Shown piece by piece: positions 11,290-22,639 of a stretch of 64,000 nucleotides of DNA. The notes beneath the pieces are model-generated. The model saw only the letters and a list, made by a program, of their open reading frames with translations, was not told the DNA's origin and searched no databases. The position numbers and the translations under genes are program-made. The stretch's first letter is position 1. Every line of letters starts with the position of its first letter. Origin of the DNA: Agaricus subrufescens (taxonomy: Eukaryota; Basidiomycota; Agaricomycetes; Agaricales; Agaricaceae); assembly GCA_029945375.1 (NCBI GenBank), contig CM057067.1, forward strand, positions 1,550,001-1,614,000. Direction: 5' to 3'.

Positions 11290-11476
11290 ATTGAACTGCC
11301 CTCTACAAGGAGCAGTCTGACAGTAGTCATTAAATGTACCCTGAACTTGAGGTCAAAACACATAATAGAGCTTGCTTCCCGGACCGGAGCTATGCAGCTG
11401 TACAGTGCGTTCAACGCGGAGGTGCATTGTCTTGCATCGTACCCGGTCAAATTTTGTAGCAAATGTTGGCAATCTG
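11290..11476 (-). pseudogene. Relic of a CX9C (Cmc4/CHCH-type) protein gene, copy A
   Basis: On the minus strand a frame reads PDCQHLLQNLTGYDARQC, then TSALNALYSC, then a cysteine after REASSIM. The second motif is an exact C-x9-C. The spacing resembles small twin-CX9C mitochondrial intermembrane-space proteins such as Cmc4, but the second Cys of the first pair is absent and no clean start was found. A matching relic lies upstream of CorA-like copy B. The resemblance is by eye, so this is a tentative call. Confidence 0.35.
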
Positions 11477-12228
11477 GTCGCCGGCGCCACTTTTCAAAGC
11501 GAAGTCATGGCCAGACGAACCACCGTGCTGCGTACTGCAGTGCGTAGAAGATCGATCAAGTCGTGAACATAAGGTTAAAGAGGACAGCCTTTGCTGTACA
11601 GCGCTAAAAAGACGGTGGACTTCAGGATTCGTCGAGGCCATTATCAATCAAAGACTCGGAATCAATGATTGTGAGCTCCTGTCCGAATTCCGCTCACGCC
11701 AATCAACGTATAAAATAACCTATTCTAGTAGTGAGAGTATATGTACTCTAGAGGTAGTTTCCAAAAAGTGGCTGATAGGGTAACAAAATGAAGAAAGTCC
11801 TTATGATAGACGTTAATCCGAAAATCATTCGAAAACCATGCTTGAAATGTTCAGGTCAAAATGGGAAGGGACACTGACACTTTAAATTCAGTCGTCATAG
11901 AGTAACTTCTAATAAAGGCTGGATTGGAACAGGGACCCAGGTTACGAACACCAGGTATAACTACTATGAGCCTGTCCTCCAGTAGTCTTCAAAAGATCAA
12001 TAGATGCACGCTCACTCCCACTCACAGGGCAAATGGTTGCAAATTTCTGCGGTCAGTTTCTGCGGTCCTAGTAGTCCTAATAAGGAACATAGGAAAACGC
12101 GGTACAGGATGAGTCTATAAGGATTACTTTTCCGTCACCTCAAGGGAAAGGGTTAAGCTAATAAGCAAGCCCTGGCTCGGCCACGGCAAGGTGGGGATGC
12201 ACTTAATCTCCTTAGACATCAGAAGGTT

Positions 12229-12231
12229 GTT
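12229..12231. repeat. Target-site duplication GTT, left
   Basis: GTT directly precedes the CACTG end of the transposon and is matched by GTT directly after the right end. Three-base duplications are the rule for CACTA (CMC/EnSpm) elements. The paralogous spacer at 26846-26848 has a single GTT in the same context. Confidence 0.85.
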
Positions 12232-12244
12232 CACTGTGAGCTCC
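12232..12244 (+). repeat. Left terminal inverted repeat of the CACTA element
   Basis: CACTGTGAGCTCC pairs with the inverse of the right end (CACTGTGACTCC) with one base of gap. A weaker GTTAYG match follows further in on both sides. Confidence 0.8.
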
Positions 12245-12612
12245 CAGGTTATGAGAAAGACAGAAGATTGAACCAATCAAAGTTCAGTGAAAACATGTGA
12301 ATCACAGCATTTTGTTATCAGAATATTGTCGTACATCAAAACTAGATTAAGTGATCAGCTAGTAGTTAACACATAAGCAAATCAAAGGATCACAAGACTT
12401 AGATATTCAAAGTTTATCAAAACCTCGCAAAAGCACTACTTGCGTGTATCACTAAAGGTATGACAAGCTTTATAGCTGCTTATCACAGGTTTGTAGTATA
12501 CAAATACATATAATTCTTATTACATAGTGCTGCGATATTGCATAGTTTGACTAAGTTTAATTATGTGATAAACGGTCATTAGATACAGGAATAGCTTACC
12601 GCAAAATAGATT

Positions 12613-14266
12613 CTACATATACCTAGCCTTTTTCTTGGGCCTTCCTGCTCTATTCTCGTCAGGGTGTGGGGAAGAAGGCCGTTTATGTTTCTTCGACTTC
12701 GATTTCTCCTGTGACTTTCTTCGGTCCGGCTTTACCTTCTCCACACGTTTCCTACCGTTCTTCGGCTTGCTATGTCTAGACTTGTAATGAATGGCATTGC
12801 TGCCTTCAACGTGACCTTCTCCAGTGCTACTCCCATCTTCGAGGGAGCTTTCACTATCAGATGAGTTGTCCGAAGAGCGATCAGAGCTCACAAACTCATC
12901 CGAGTCATCTGACTCATCTGAGTCACCTGACCCCGTTGACTGGTCTTGACTATATTTCCTGTCATCATCATCGTAAATAGTTTCATAAATATTCTAAAAA
13001 TTCATACCATGTACTTAGATTGTTAGCTTCTTCGTCCTCACCACTACCCACATTTCCATTCTGTGATTCATTACTTGTGGCAGGCGTATCATGATAGTTA
13101 CTCCCTGTTCGCCAATAGTAGTTCCGTTTATTTCTAAGAAGCGTCTTCATAATCTCGTAAGCAGCCCAATTATGGGTAAATTTCTGGAGATAAGGCATGC
13201 GTTTTGCGAGCTTTTTTGGTTAGCTAAATTGTATATAGTAAACATGTGACTTACTTCACCGGCAACCTTGGAAAGCCTGTCATGGGGTTGACTCCTCCAG
13301 TCAAGCATGAAGTCAATGGATGCTTGTTCACACAACGATGCGGCAACGCTCTAATTGTCGATTCAGAGAAGAATACAAAAATAATGAACCAAATAGGACG
13401 TACCCTACAACCATTATACAATTTGACATTTTTCGTCAATCCCATCGTCTTTCTCAATGAAAATTTTTTCTTGGGTTTGTCAATTGTTTCCACAGTTGAT
13501 TGAGCTACTTCGTTAGTATTGTTCTTCTGCTTATCTCTTTCGTCTAGTAGAAAAGAGTTAGAAAAGCTACGAAATTTGAGAATGAAAATCTCATACCTAT
13601 CAGTTGTCTAACCTGTCTCTGTAAAACACGAAGTTCATCTCTGCTAGTCGTCAAGCGCTTCTTTGATTTCTTTGTCGACTTTTCTTTCTTTGACCTTCTT
13701 TTATCCTTCTTCTCATGCCAAACATGAACAGTATCTAGGTTACCGGTCATAAGAAAGCAACATATTACCAAGAATATAACAACTCACCGGGGGGCATGAC
13801 TGTAGTCCTGCGACTCGGTGAGTCGGCTTGAAGGGCAGGAGTGCCAGTACTGATAAGAGGAGTGGATAACGTCGAATTGTCCACCAAAGGATTGGGAGTG
13901 GCTAGCGTTCCTTGAAAGTCCCTCAGAGCCGGAGTGACAGAAGTAGGATTCGAAACTGGTTGGGAGGACATAGTCGGTGGTGTTAAAGAATTTGGACCAC
14001 GAACAGGTAAGGAGGGCGTTGCTGAGGCTTCTGCTGAAACTTGTTTTTGCATTGACTCTGGCTTTGATGTGGGCTTTCTACCAGTTGTCGGCCTTAGGGT
14101 CCTAGGTGTAGGCATAGGCGACACTATGAAGAAGTGTTAAAGCGAGTTTTATCAATCATGATATGTGAATACACAAGGGTATATAAGCTCATTTATCATT
14201 GTCTCCATCTTGCTTGATCTCTTTGAATATACGGTCTTTGGAAATTGAGGCCGGGCCCTTCGTCAT
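12613..14266 (-). CDS. Transposon accessory protein, basic and Ser/Asp-rich
   Basis: Splicing gives an uninterrupted frame over about seven exons. It starts MTKGPASISKD, then has a Ser/Thr/Pro-rich exon (TPRTLRPTTGRKPTSKPES...), a lysine-rich exon (EKKDKRRSKKEKSTKKSKK) with DELRVLQRQVRQLI, an exon with ETIDKPKKKFSLRKTMG, a conserved-looking globular part (CEQASIDFMLDWRSQPHDRL and MPYLQKFTHNWAAYEIMKT), and a Ser/Asp-rich then Lys/Arg-rich tail ending GRPKKKARYM. Several nuclear-localisation-like clusters are visible. CACTA elements of plants carry a second protein (TnpA-type) that binds the element ends; a similar role here is inferred from context, since no domain was recognised. It is divergent from the gene at 14647 and shares a promoter region of about 380 bp with it. 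Confidence 0.65.
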
Positions 14267-14646
14267 TGTTGAAAAATGTGGGGTATTCAGGGCAGAAACT
14301 TGACAACCGAAATGTGGGTAAAAATGGAATGATTTAGTTAAATGAAATTTTGCCACATGAAATGCAGGCGAGACTGACCTGAAGTGGAGAGTTCTCGGTC
14401 CCGTGTTTTGGCCTTGTTCCGCTATTGACGAGACTAGGCAGCTCTTCATTCTGTGAATTACAGCACTGGGGCCAACGTTGCTGTAGCATTGCCATATGAT
14501 AGTTGAGTGGAGAGTACAGGTATCATCGCTGGTATGAATATCATCATTGTCATCATTGGTATTCTTGTATAGACTAGCACCCTAGTCATTCTCAAGTAGC
14601 ATGAAATAAGAATACATCATTAACGTTCTTAGTTTATGCACTTACC

Positions 14647-15434
14647 ATGTTGTCCCTTGCCCCTCTCTTTGAGGAGCCTTCCAAAAATGCCTCTTTGTCT
14701 TTGTCTTCATCTTCCTCACCACCTATATTCTATTGGCGAGATACTGCTATTCACGGTTTTGAAAGTCAGCATAAGTTGTTAGAATAGGAAGAAGATCACC
14801 CCGGCCAACAGCATCCTTCCAATTTATTGATGGCTTTAGGCATCAGTGTTGATCCAACAGTTGACTTGGATGATGCTGATATGGCAGAAGTCGAAGACAT
14901 ACTAACTGGTGAATATCTCAGATATCTCGAATATTACACAGGATACTAGCTTATCTTTCTTATAGGTATATTGGAGCCGTCGAATTTGTCTTCCGACAAG
15001 GTTGAAAGGATAAAATTTCTACTCAGAGGTATATTTCAGTTTGAGCAAGGCATCGGTATCTTTACTTACTAATCTGTCCAGCTGCCATATCATCCAACTC
15101 TTTTCCGCTTTCTCTTTCCGACGATGAAGAAAGTGAAGAAAAAGAACACAAGCAGTCAGCTTCCTCAACTGAAACGGAAACTGATTATGATTATGAAGGA
15201 GCAGCATCCACTGCTCACTTTCTGTTTGATGGTAATTGTAGTGTTAATAATAGTGGAACAAAAGACGAAGTGAATGATTCTGTAGAGGAAGAGGAGGTAG
15301 CTAACTACTTACTCGGAAACGACAAAGACAGATCTTCAAGTCCATCTACGACTACCTCGGAGGATGGAGACAAGAAGCGAAAGAGAGAAGTTGATAATGT
15401 AGAGGGGTTTCCGAAAAAGAGAAGCAAGATATGA
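14647..15434 (+). pseudogene. Second transposon accessory gene, with in-frame TAG
   Basis: The frame starts at ATG 14647 (MLSLAPLFEEPSKN) and continues over two introns (14910-14966 region and 15030-15081 region) to a stop at 15432-15434. The product would be acidic, with SDDEESEEKEHKQSAS and EEEEVANYLL segments and a C-terminal basic cluster (KKRKREV...FPKKRSK). A single TAG at 14785-14787 interrupts the frame. The sequence on both sides stays open and similar in composition, and no intron that would remove it was found. Either this copy is broken, a later ATG is used (MALGISVDPTVDLDD), or the stop is bypassed. No known domain was recognised. Confidence 0.55.
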
Positions 15435-15819
15435 CGAGTAGTGGTAGGGGGTAGCCTGGAGACCATTGTCAACATGTTGTTTGTATTCATTTGACTCTAA
15501 TGGCTTTGTTCGTGCTTTGCGTCTCGTTGCTATATCAGAAAGAATGAATGCGCAGTATATTTTCAAGATAGAAGGATGAAAGGTACAAGCGTCGTACATC
15601 GAGAATGCTAGCAAGAGTACCAAATACTCTGGCCAGGCATTCATGAACTGATTACGAACAATAGGGAGAGCATGAGTTGGTAGTCATAATTGAGAGGAAC
15701 GGGCATACCATAATGACACTGAGGCAGCATTAACACGCAACACAGAAACGATCAAGAAGACAATGACCGTCCTGCTGAGGAACCCTGACCAAAAACGACA
15801 TCTCCCTAACTCCTTCACA

Positions 15820-17447
15820 CTACAAAAGTTGCTGTATCTTCGCTATACAGTCTACAAGTCTGGCACATATCACCTTGGCATTCTCAAACAAAGGCTCAAT
15901 GTTCTTGGGCATCATTGTAAGCCTCAATTCCGATATACAGGTTGGGTAGGCATGGAGGGTACTGACCTTGATTTTATTCTCCCTGATACCCTCAAACTGG
16001 ACCATTGGTATGGAAGCGGGGGTTGAGGTAGGGACATGCCCAGAAGGAGAGGGGGAAGTCAGTGACGAATGTGATAACTTGGTGCGGGTGGTATCAGTTG
16101 TATCGTTCCCAATAGTAATATCAAAGCTCCAGGGAAGTGAGGGAGGCTGCAGTCCTAGGGGTGAGAGCGCAAATGGAATGGAGGGGGCAGGCAGGGGCAG
16201 AGTGTGCTGCTGAGGAGCGCATCTGGAACACACTATAATGGTGCAATCTTCTTCGGTAACCAGAGGGGTCGAAGACGCCGTGTTTGAGTTCCTGCTCTAT
16301 AAGGTCTAGGTCAAACAGGGAACGAATATGCTCTGCCTGTTCCGCGTGTTCCTGGATAGGACCCTGTAAAACTTTGGTGTTCACATATGGTCCTGAGAGC
16401 ATTGAAAGCGGTTGTATCACGTGAAGTAAGACTTCAAGAATTTCGTTGAGTGGGGCACGGACACAGGAGGGAATCTGGAGGGTGATATAGGAAGGTGAAA
16501 TTGAAAAGGGGAGTGGCGTATCAGTGGGAATCGGAACATAGTCACAGATGCAGATGGTGGGGATGTATTTTCGACTGGATGCATCATAAGAGATGCAAGT
16601 GCAGCCAGACTCGATCTCGCGGGTAGACGAGCCAAAGTCAGTGTCATTGCCATCGTCATCATCAGACATGAGTTGACCGTGATGCAACGGTAGTGGGTAC
16701 AAAGAGTATCGTGCAAGAGTGTTCTGGGTCCTTGTTGTCGAAAATTTGAGGTTAAACTCATCGCCCCAGCTCTCATGTTCTTGTTCCTCGTAGTGATGGG
16801 GCGGTCTCTGATGATGCAAAGGTACGCCTACGCGTAGTTTACCACTAGTATTGCTCTTGGAAGGAGTATCAGTGGCTCGGGGAGACCGTCGGACAGGAGA
16901 GTCAGCCTTGTCAAAACAATCGTCGTCCCAGTTCTCAGCTGAGAGCCCTGAAGAGAACGACGCTTTCTGAGGGTGCTAGGGCCATCCTCTACCCAGTTAG
17001 CAAGCGTGGCGTCAAGGGTGTTGGCAGGAACATTATTAGGTCGTGGGAGATCGTGGCGCATTATGGGATTAGCGGTAACAGGGCCATCAACATTTCAATC
17101 TTCTGTGGCCGTCGACATGTGCATCGTGGGCAGTCACCCGTGTGTGTCATGAGGGCGTTTTGGAGAACCAGACTGCGAGTGGAAGTCAAAGTCGTCGTCC
17201 CGGTTCTCTGACGGAGCTGGGGGCGATCAGTAGGCGACAAGGCATGAGGGGATGACGGATGTACCTGAAAAGTTTTGCAGATTGATGGCAACAGACATGG
17301 CTCGGAGTCATCTATGTGAAAATAAAATTCGTGGGCTGGTCGTGATGGACGATGAGGACGTGGTGGTGGTTGCTGGACGAGAGGCCCTATCAGCAGGGTT
17401 AAGGTTTGCATCAATTCGTCCCATACCACCGCCCATGTCGCCTGCAT
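15820..17447 (-). pseudogene. Decayed Tcp11/SOK1-like host gene inside the transposon
   Basis: Minus-strand frames in order read WVEDGPSTLRKRRSL, GDEFNLKFS, ESGCTCISYDASSRKY, APLNEILEVLLHVIQPL, EHAEQAEHIRSLFDLDLIEQ and ELKHGVFDPSG. This order matches the N-terminal and central part of fungal T-complex-11 (Tcp11, SOK1-like) proteins. The conserved block expected just after FDPSG (around a CAPMRD-like motif) is not found, the remaining C-terminal frame is not recognisable, and the upstream exons shift frame. I read it as a captured, truncated host gene. Exon borders were not resolved. Confidence 0.55.
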
Positions 17448-18060
17448 TCCCCCTCGAGATCTGCGAACTCATCGTCGAGCTTGTCCCGGACCACTTCCAG
17501 TCCCTCGCCGCCCTCTGCCTGACCTCCCGTGCGCTCGTGCACTGTGCCCAGCAGCACCTGTACGCGGTCTACCACACAGACTGGTGGCACAACATGCACC
17601 CCAGCTTCTTGTCTTTCCTGGACACCATTCTGCGGAATACCCACCTTGCCTGCCACATACAAGAGCTCGTCACTCCATACGCTGATTCATGCACGCCCCA
17701 TCTGTTGATCACTGCCCTGCCCCTCATGACCAATCTCAAGTCGCTCACGATCTTTACTTACCCGACACCAAACCTCGAAACCATTCTGCAAGCACTACTG
17801 AACTACACCTTCCAACTAATCGAACTATGATGGAACTGGGTACACAAGTATCCTGACCTATGCCCAGCGGACCTTATGACCTGCTTCCTCGCCCACCAAA
17901 CCCTATCTCTCAAAATGACGCCCTTACCCTTTCTTCCAAAAGGTGCCCTACCTAACCTGAAAGCTCTATCTACTACCTGCGAGAATTCTCAGACTATCCT
18001 CCCTGGTAGAAGCATCGAGGCCTTGGACTGCGTTTATCTGGACGCGGATGATCGGGTTGG
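17435..18060 (+). pseudogene. Decayed F-box protein gene inside the transposon
   Basis: ATG 17435 opens a frame with an F-box at its N-terminus (FPLEICELIVELVPDHFQSL.ALCLTSRAL), typical of the large Agaricomycete F-box families, followed by a repeat-like segment (CHIQELVTPY...NLKSLTIFTYP). An in-frame TGA at 17828-17830 interrupts it. The same frame then continues with WNWVHKYPDLCPADLMTCFL and LPNLKALSTTC, which reads as the downstream half of the same protein. F-box proteins act as substrate adaptors of SCF ubiquitin ligases. Because the gene lies inside the transposon borders it was probably captured from the host. It overlaps the minus-strand Tcp11-like relic at its 5' end. Confidence 0.6.
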
Positions 18061-18756
18061 TCAACCTACCTCCTTCTCCCATCCTACTCACTCACACACA
18101 ATCACAGGTCCGAGAATACAATCTCCTCTTGTGTCTACCTCACCCCTGTATCATTCACATCACATGAGGCGTGTCTTCAGCAGGCATTTGTTACCTACAT
18201 CCACGCCCAAGCCGGCCACTCTGTTCCAGTATGCTTTTCTCTCTTCCATACTGCCCTCTTCCGCCTCACCCCTTCCGCAGGACACTTTCATCTCCACCTT
18301 TTGCATTCCTCTCCCTTCGCCATCCCTTCCCTCGTTCATGCCACCGCCCCAGCAACTTGGCCTGATATAGGCATGTTCCCTCCTCCTTTTATCTTTGTAT
18401 CGCGTACTTAATTTCTCCTCCAGAGCGTGATAGCATCCGCCCTTGCCCTCTGTCACTCCTCGTCCCCAACCTTTAAAACTAGAATTACATCTACTTCGCT
18501 CTCCACGTGGCAAACCTCTCTCCCCTGGTCGACTCGCCCTCCCTTAGCAATGCTTTACAACTTCACACTGGCATCAACGTCTCCGCCGCTGTGAATTCAG
18601 GTATCAAGTTCGATGTTCTTATTATCCATCCCTAGTAGAAAAGTAGCATTCCATTCTTCCTTGGATTGTGTGGCTACTAATTCGGCTGTTGCTCATGAGT
18701 CACGTGGTAAGCAACTTAACACCACCTACAGACGTCAACCATACTACTGAACCACC
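18061..18756. other. Transposon interior without a supported gene
   Basis: Pyrimidine-rich sequence between the F-box relic and the transposase. Open frames on both strands have low-complexity content and no recognisable domain. The promoter of the transposase should lie at its right end. Confidence 0.4.
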
Positions 18757-21700
18757 ATGCCAGATAACTCCATTCCCTCTAAAAAGAACGCCAAAATCCC
18801 TTGTACATGTGGATGTGGTCGGACCATCGCATATTCCACTAAACGTGCACATCTTAGAGGCAGGACCAGACCCGAGATTGCAGCAGCTACTTTGGAAACA
18901 ATGCGGTTCCTACAAGGAGAGGAAGACGGCATGGGAACGAGCTTACCTGCTAAGCGTTTGGGCTCACCAATCGATGCTCTACATGAAAGGAGGAAAAGAT
19001 TACAAACCCTTACCCCCAATGAAGGAGATGATGAAGGTAGCTGCGAAGAAGGTAATGAGGAAAGTGATGAGGGAGAAGGTGATGATGACGAGGGTGTTGA
19101 GGAGGAGAATGAGACTATAGGAGAGGAATATACAGAAGCTGAGTTGACTTTTGGTGACTGGGTGGAGGAAAACTTTCTACGTTCTTCCTCAGGTACGTTT
19201 TCCGCTACAGTATCAAAACCTTAGGTTTTGTTGATATAGCTCTAGATGATTATCTACATGATATTGACTTAATTTTGCTTCGAAAATACATCTTGAAAAT
19301 GGAACAACATCTGACTGAAAAAACGTTCCGGTTATTATCAGCCGTCTTTCCCTCATCCCCACATGTTACCCTCCAAGTTACAAAAAGACGTGTTCAAGAG
19401 CTGTCTGGTTTTCAAGCAAGATACTATAGCTGTTGCATTAATAGCTGTATCTGCTATACCGGACCGTATAAAGACCTGACAGAATGCCCGCATTGCCATG
19501 AGCCAGTGCACAATGCAAGGGGGAAGCCACGGCAGGTCTTTGCCTATCTCCCACTCATCCCTTGTCTCCAAGCCATGGTATCTAACCTCCAACACTCAAA
19601 GTTGATGAGCTACCGAGGAGATCTCCTGAATGAGCCGGGCAAGATTTTCGACATCTTTGGTGGCTCTCACTACCAATCATTGCTCACCAAAAACATCCCC
19701 ACTGAAGGCTCCAAAGATGCTCAACCTTCTCGCTACTTCTCTGACAAACGCGACATTGCTCTTGGACTATCAACGGATGGATTTGCACCCTTTAAACGGC
19801 GAAACAAAACTTGCTGGCCCATCATACTTTGTAACTACAACCTTTCCCCTGAAATCCGGTTCCAAAAGCGCTACTGCATCAATCTTGGAACTATTCCAGG
19901 ACCAAAGAAGCCCCATGATATGGACTCATTCTTGTGGCCATTGGTTCAGGAACTACGCCAACTTTCAATTGGAGTTAGAACCTTTGATCCAGCTACCGCC
20001 TCATTTTTCTCCCTTCATGCGCATTTGATCATAGTATTTGGTGATATCCCTGCGATGGCAATGGTAATGCGTATGAAAGGTGCCAATGGCATATCTCCTT
20101 GCCGGATTTGTAACATCAAAGGCATTCGTGGTGGAGCATCGAATGTCTATTATCTTCCTCTAAAACGAAATGGATTTCACCACGTCAATCCCAAACAATA
20201 TGATCCGTCAGATCTTCCCTTGCGAAATCATCATGAGCTTCTCGCCCAAGCTGCCGAAGTTGAAAATGCCAGCAATATTGCTAAGCGCAAGAAGCTATCA
20301 AAGGAATACGGTATCAAGGGAGTTCCGATCCTCAGTACCATATCATCTATCACTTTTCCAACCTCTTTTCCATTTGATTTCATGCATATTATCTGGGAAA
20401 ATTTAATTCCAAACTTGATTCTCCTCTGGACCGGCACCTTCAAGGACTTGGAACATCAGGAACAAGACTATTTCATTGAGCCCAACGTATGGAGTGATAT
20501 AGGAGAGGCTACTGCTGCTGCTAAAGAAACTATACCATCTGCGTTTGGCGCACCCGTACCCAATATTGCGACTCATAGGTCACAAATGACTGCAGAAACA
20601 TATTCCACTTGGACTCTGTTTATAGCGCCAATTGTCTTGCGTAATCAGTTCAAGAAAGAAAAGTATTACAAGCACTTTATTGTGCTTGTCAATTTGCTTA
20701 AAAGTTGTCTTGCATTTGAGTTTACTGAGGAAGATATAGTCAATATTGATAAGGGGTTCCAGAAATGGGTTCAGGATTATGAGAAGTAAGTGCGGAATCG
20801 GTTCAAATATCTCTATTAATCGTTAATAGGCTCTATTATCAATACAAGCCTGAAAGACTTTCGACATGTCCACTGACACTCCATGCACTGCTCCATATCG
20901 CATGGGGTATCAGAACTGCTGGTCCTGTATGGGCCTACTGGGCTTTTCCGATGGAACGTCACTGCAACTCACTTCTTCCATCCCTTAAGAGCAGAAGACA
21001 TCCTTATGCTTCAATCAATGCCTATGTTGTTGCGACAGCTCAGCTAGACCAGATTCGCCTCAAATACAATCTCCATAAGGAATTAACACTATCTGTTCCA
21101 GAGGACAGTGAAGAGGTAGTGTCGCAACATGTTCTGTCTCATAACTCATGTGCGTATCTCTATTATTACTATCTCACTTATATTTTACATATTTCTAAGA
21201 TCCCTCATATAAGCTCTACCCACCAAAAAGGGTTGAGCGTATCCCATCAATTCTTCATGCCAAAATATATGCAACGTTAGCAACCCGTTTCAATACAAGC
21301 AAAACAGTAATCAAGAATGCAATCAATCTCAATAAACCAGTTTTGCAGTATGGCAAAGTTGTTCGCCTTGAGGGAGATCGTATGATGGCTGCTGACCTAG
21401 CTCTGCAACGAGTAGATACTAGAGATGCGACATATATCAAGGTGCGTCACAATATCTTAGAATAAGACACTTTGTTTTCTAACTGTGCCTTACATAAGTA
21501 CATACAATTGGTCGATAGACATGCAAGAAACCGTCGTCGAGCAGTTGAACTGCAACAGCAGGATTTCTATGGACAATTGAAGAGAGTACTTGTCCTTGAA
21601 CTTCCTCCCCTCCCTCAGCTTTCCCTGAACACACCAACTACCATTCTTTTTGCAGTCGTTCAGACCCTCAACACTGTACAAGAAGGTATTAATATCTATT

Positions 21701-21828
21701 ACCGCAATGCTGGACCAATTGCAATTGTTGACTTGAGTACTGTGGAGTGTACTGTCGGGCGAGTGAGGGATCAAAACGTTTGGGGTATTGTTGACAGAAG
21801 CTACACAAGAACTATCACTGTCGAGTAG
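18757..21828 (+). CDS. Tnp2-type CACTA transposase
   Basis: Five exons (18757-19192, 19240-20785, 20830-21149, 21200-21441, 21499-21828) join in frame to 957 residues with no stop. The N-terminus has a zinc-binding-like CTCGCGRTIAYSTKRAHLRG segment, followed by an acidic stretch of about 60 residues. The second exon carries the Tnp2 family core: CCxNSCICYTG and CPHC zinc-ribbon cysteines, a GLSTDGFAPFKRR block with a conserved Asp, YNLSPEIRF, and CRICNIKG. The third exon includes GIRTAGPVWAYWAFPMERH. The family excises and reinserts CACTA elements by recognising the terminal repeats. The second exon alone holds about half the protein. Family membership is by motif recognition; the unbroken splice model is seen directly. 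Confidence 0.88.
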
Positions 21829-22143
21829 TTAAAAAAGTATGTTTCTTTTTTCGCATTAGAAAGTTATTTTTGACGCTTTATAAGACATTATTTTCATGTT
21901 AGGTGTCGTTGAATTTCGGGTATCAGTAATTCGAATTCACTGTTTTGTGTTTGACACACTGTGTATCAAATTTTCCTACGTTTTCGAACACTGAAATTGA
22001 ACTAGAGAATATCAGAACAAGAGCTTGTGAATATCCGATAATTGGTGTTACGATATTCTTAGAACGAAGCGAAACTTATATGACAGAACTTATTTGCGCA
22101 TTTGTTGTAAGAAATGAACATGTTATGTGATTAACGTAACATA
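21829..22143. other. Right subterminal region of the CACTA element
   Basis: AT-rich, gene-free sequence between the transposase stop and the terminal repeat. Several ATATTC/GAATATC-like motifs occur in both orientations, which is typical of subterminal transposase-binding regions, but no clear array was established. Confidence 0.4.
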
Positions 22144-22156
22144 TGGAGTCACAGTG
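22144..22156 (-). repeat. Right terminal inverted repeat of the CACTA element
   Basis: The end GGAGTCACAGTG is the inverse of the left terminus apart from one base. It is followed directly by GTT (22157-22159). Confidence 0.8.
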
Positions 22157-22159
22157 GTT
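22157..22159. repeat. Target-site duplication GTT, right
   Basis: Second copy of the three-base duplication that flanks the CACTA element. Confidence 0.85.
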
Positions 22160-22639
22160 TCCTTGCTCGAATCAGTAGAAATCATTACACGTGAATATAT
22201 GTAGTACGTATAGTTCAAGTTGGAGAAAACGCCTGGGTTGGCGCTCGGCGGCTCACCATTACCTGTCACTGAGTTTGACGATTTGGGGTTCCACCGTGTT
22301 ATGTCCGAGGATTCCGCGCTGCAGAACTAACAAGTAAGTATGACTGGGGTATCAAAAGCTTCAAAATATCAAGATCAAATCATACAGGTTGAATACACCT
22401 CGAGCCATAGCAAGTTAGTTCAAAACCCCTGACGTGGAAAAGAATACTACATAAAAATCTGATGCCACTAAGTCGTTATCATTAATGACTCGGATATAAT
22501 CTAAAAATATATACCAATTACCAGCCTCATGGTACAGGCCATACGCACACGCACATTCCGTGACACAGAAACATAAGTATATCCGCAAGGTTCGTTAGCG
22601 CGTGGTAGTATGAGCTGCCAAATCTCAGGCTAAGCTATC

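Larger units (their letters stand above)
12232..22156. mobile_element. Complete CACTA (CMC/EnSpm) DNA transposon, about 9.9 kb
   Basis: The element begins CACTGTGAGCTCC and ends with the near-inverse GGAGTCACAGTG, both flanked by GTT. Joining the flanks with one GTT gives a sequence almost identical to the paralogous B/C spacer (AAGGTTGTTTCC...), so both borders are exact. From left to right it carries an intact minus-strand accessory gene (12613-14266), a plus-strand accessory gene with an internal stop (14647-15434), decayed host-type sequences resembling Tcp11 (minus) and F-box (plus) genes (about 15820-18060), and an intact Tnp2-type transposase (18757-21828). With intact ends and an intact transposase it could be autonomous. 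Its insertion post-dates, or is confined to one product of, the local duplication. Confidence 0.9.
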
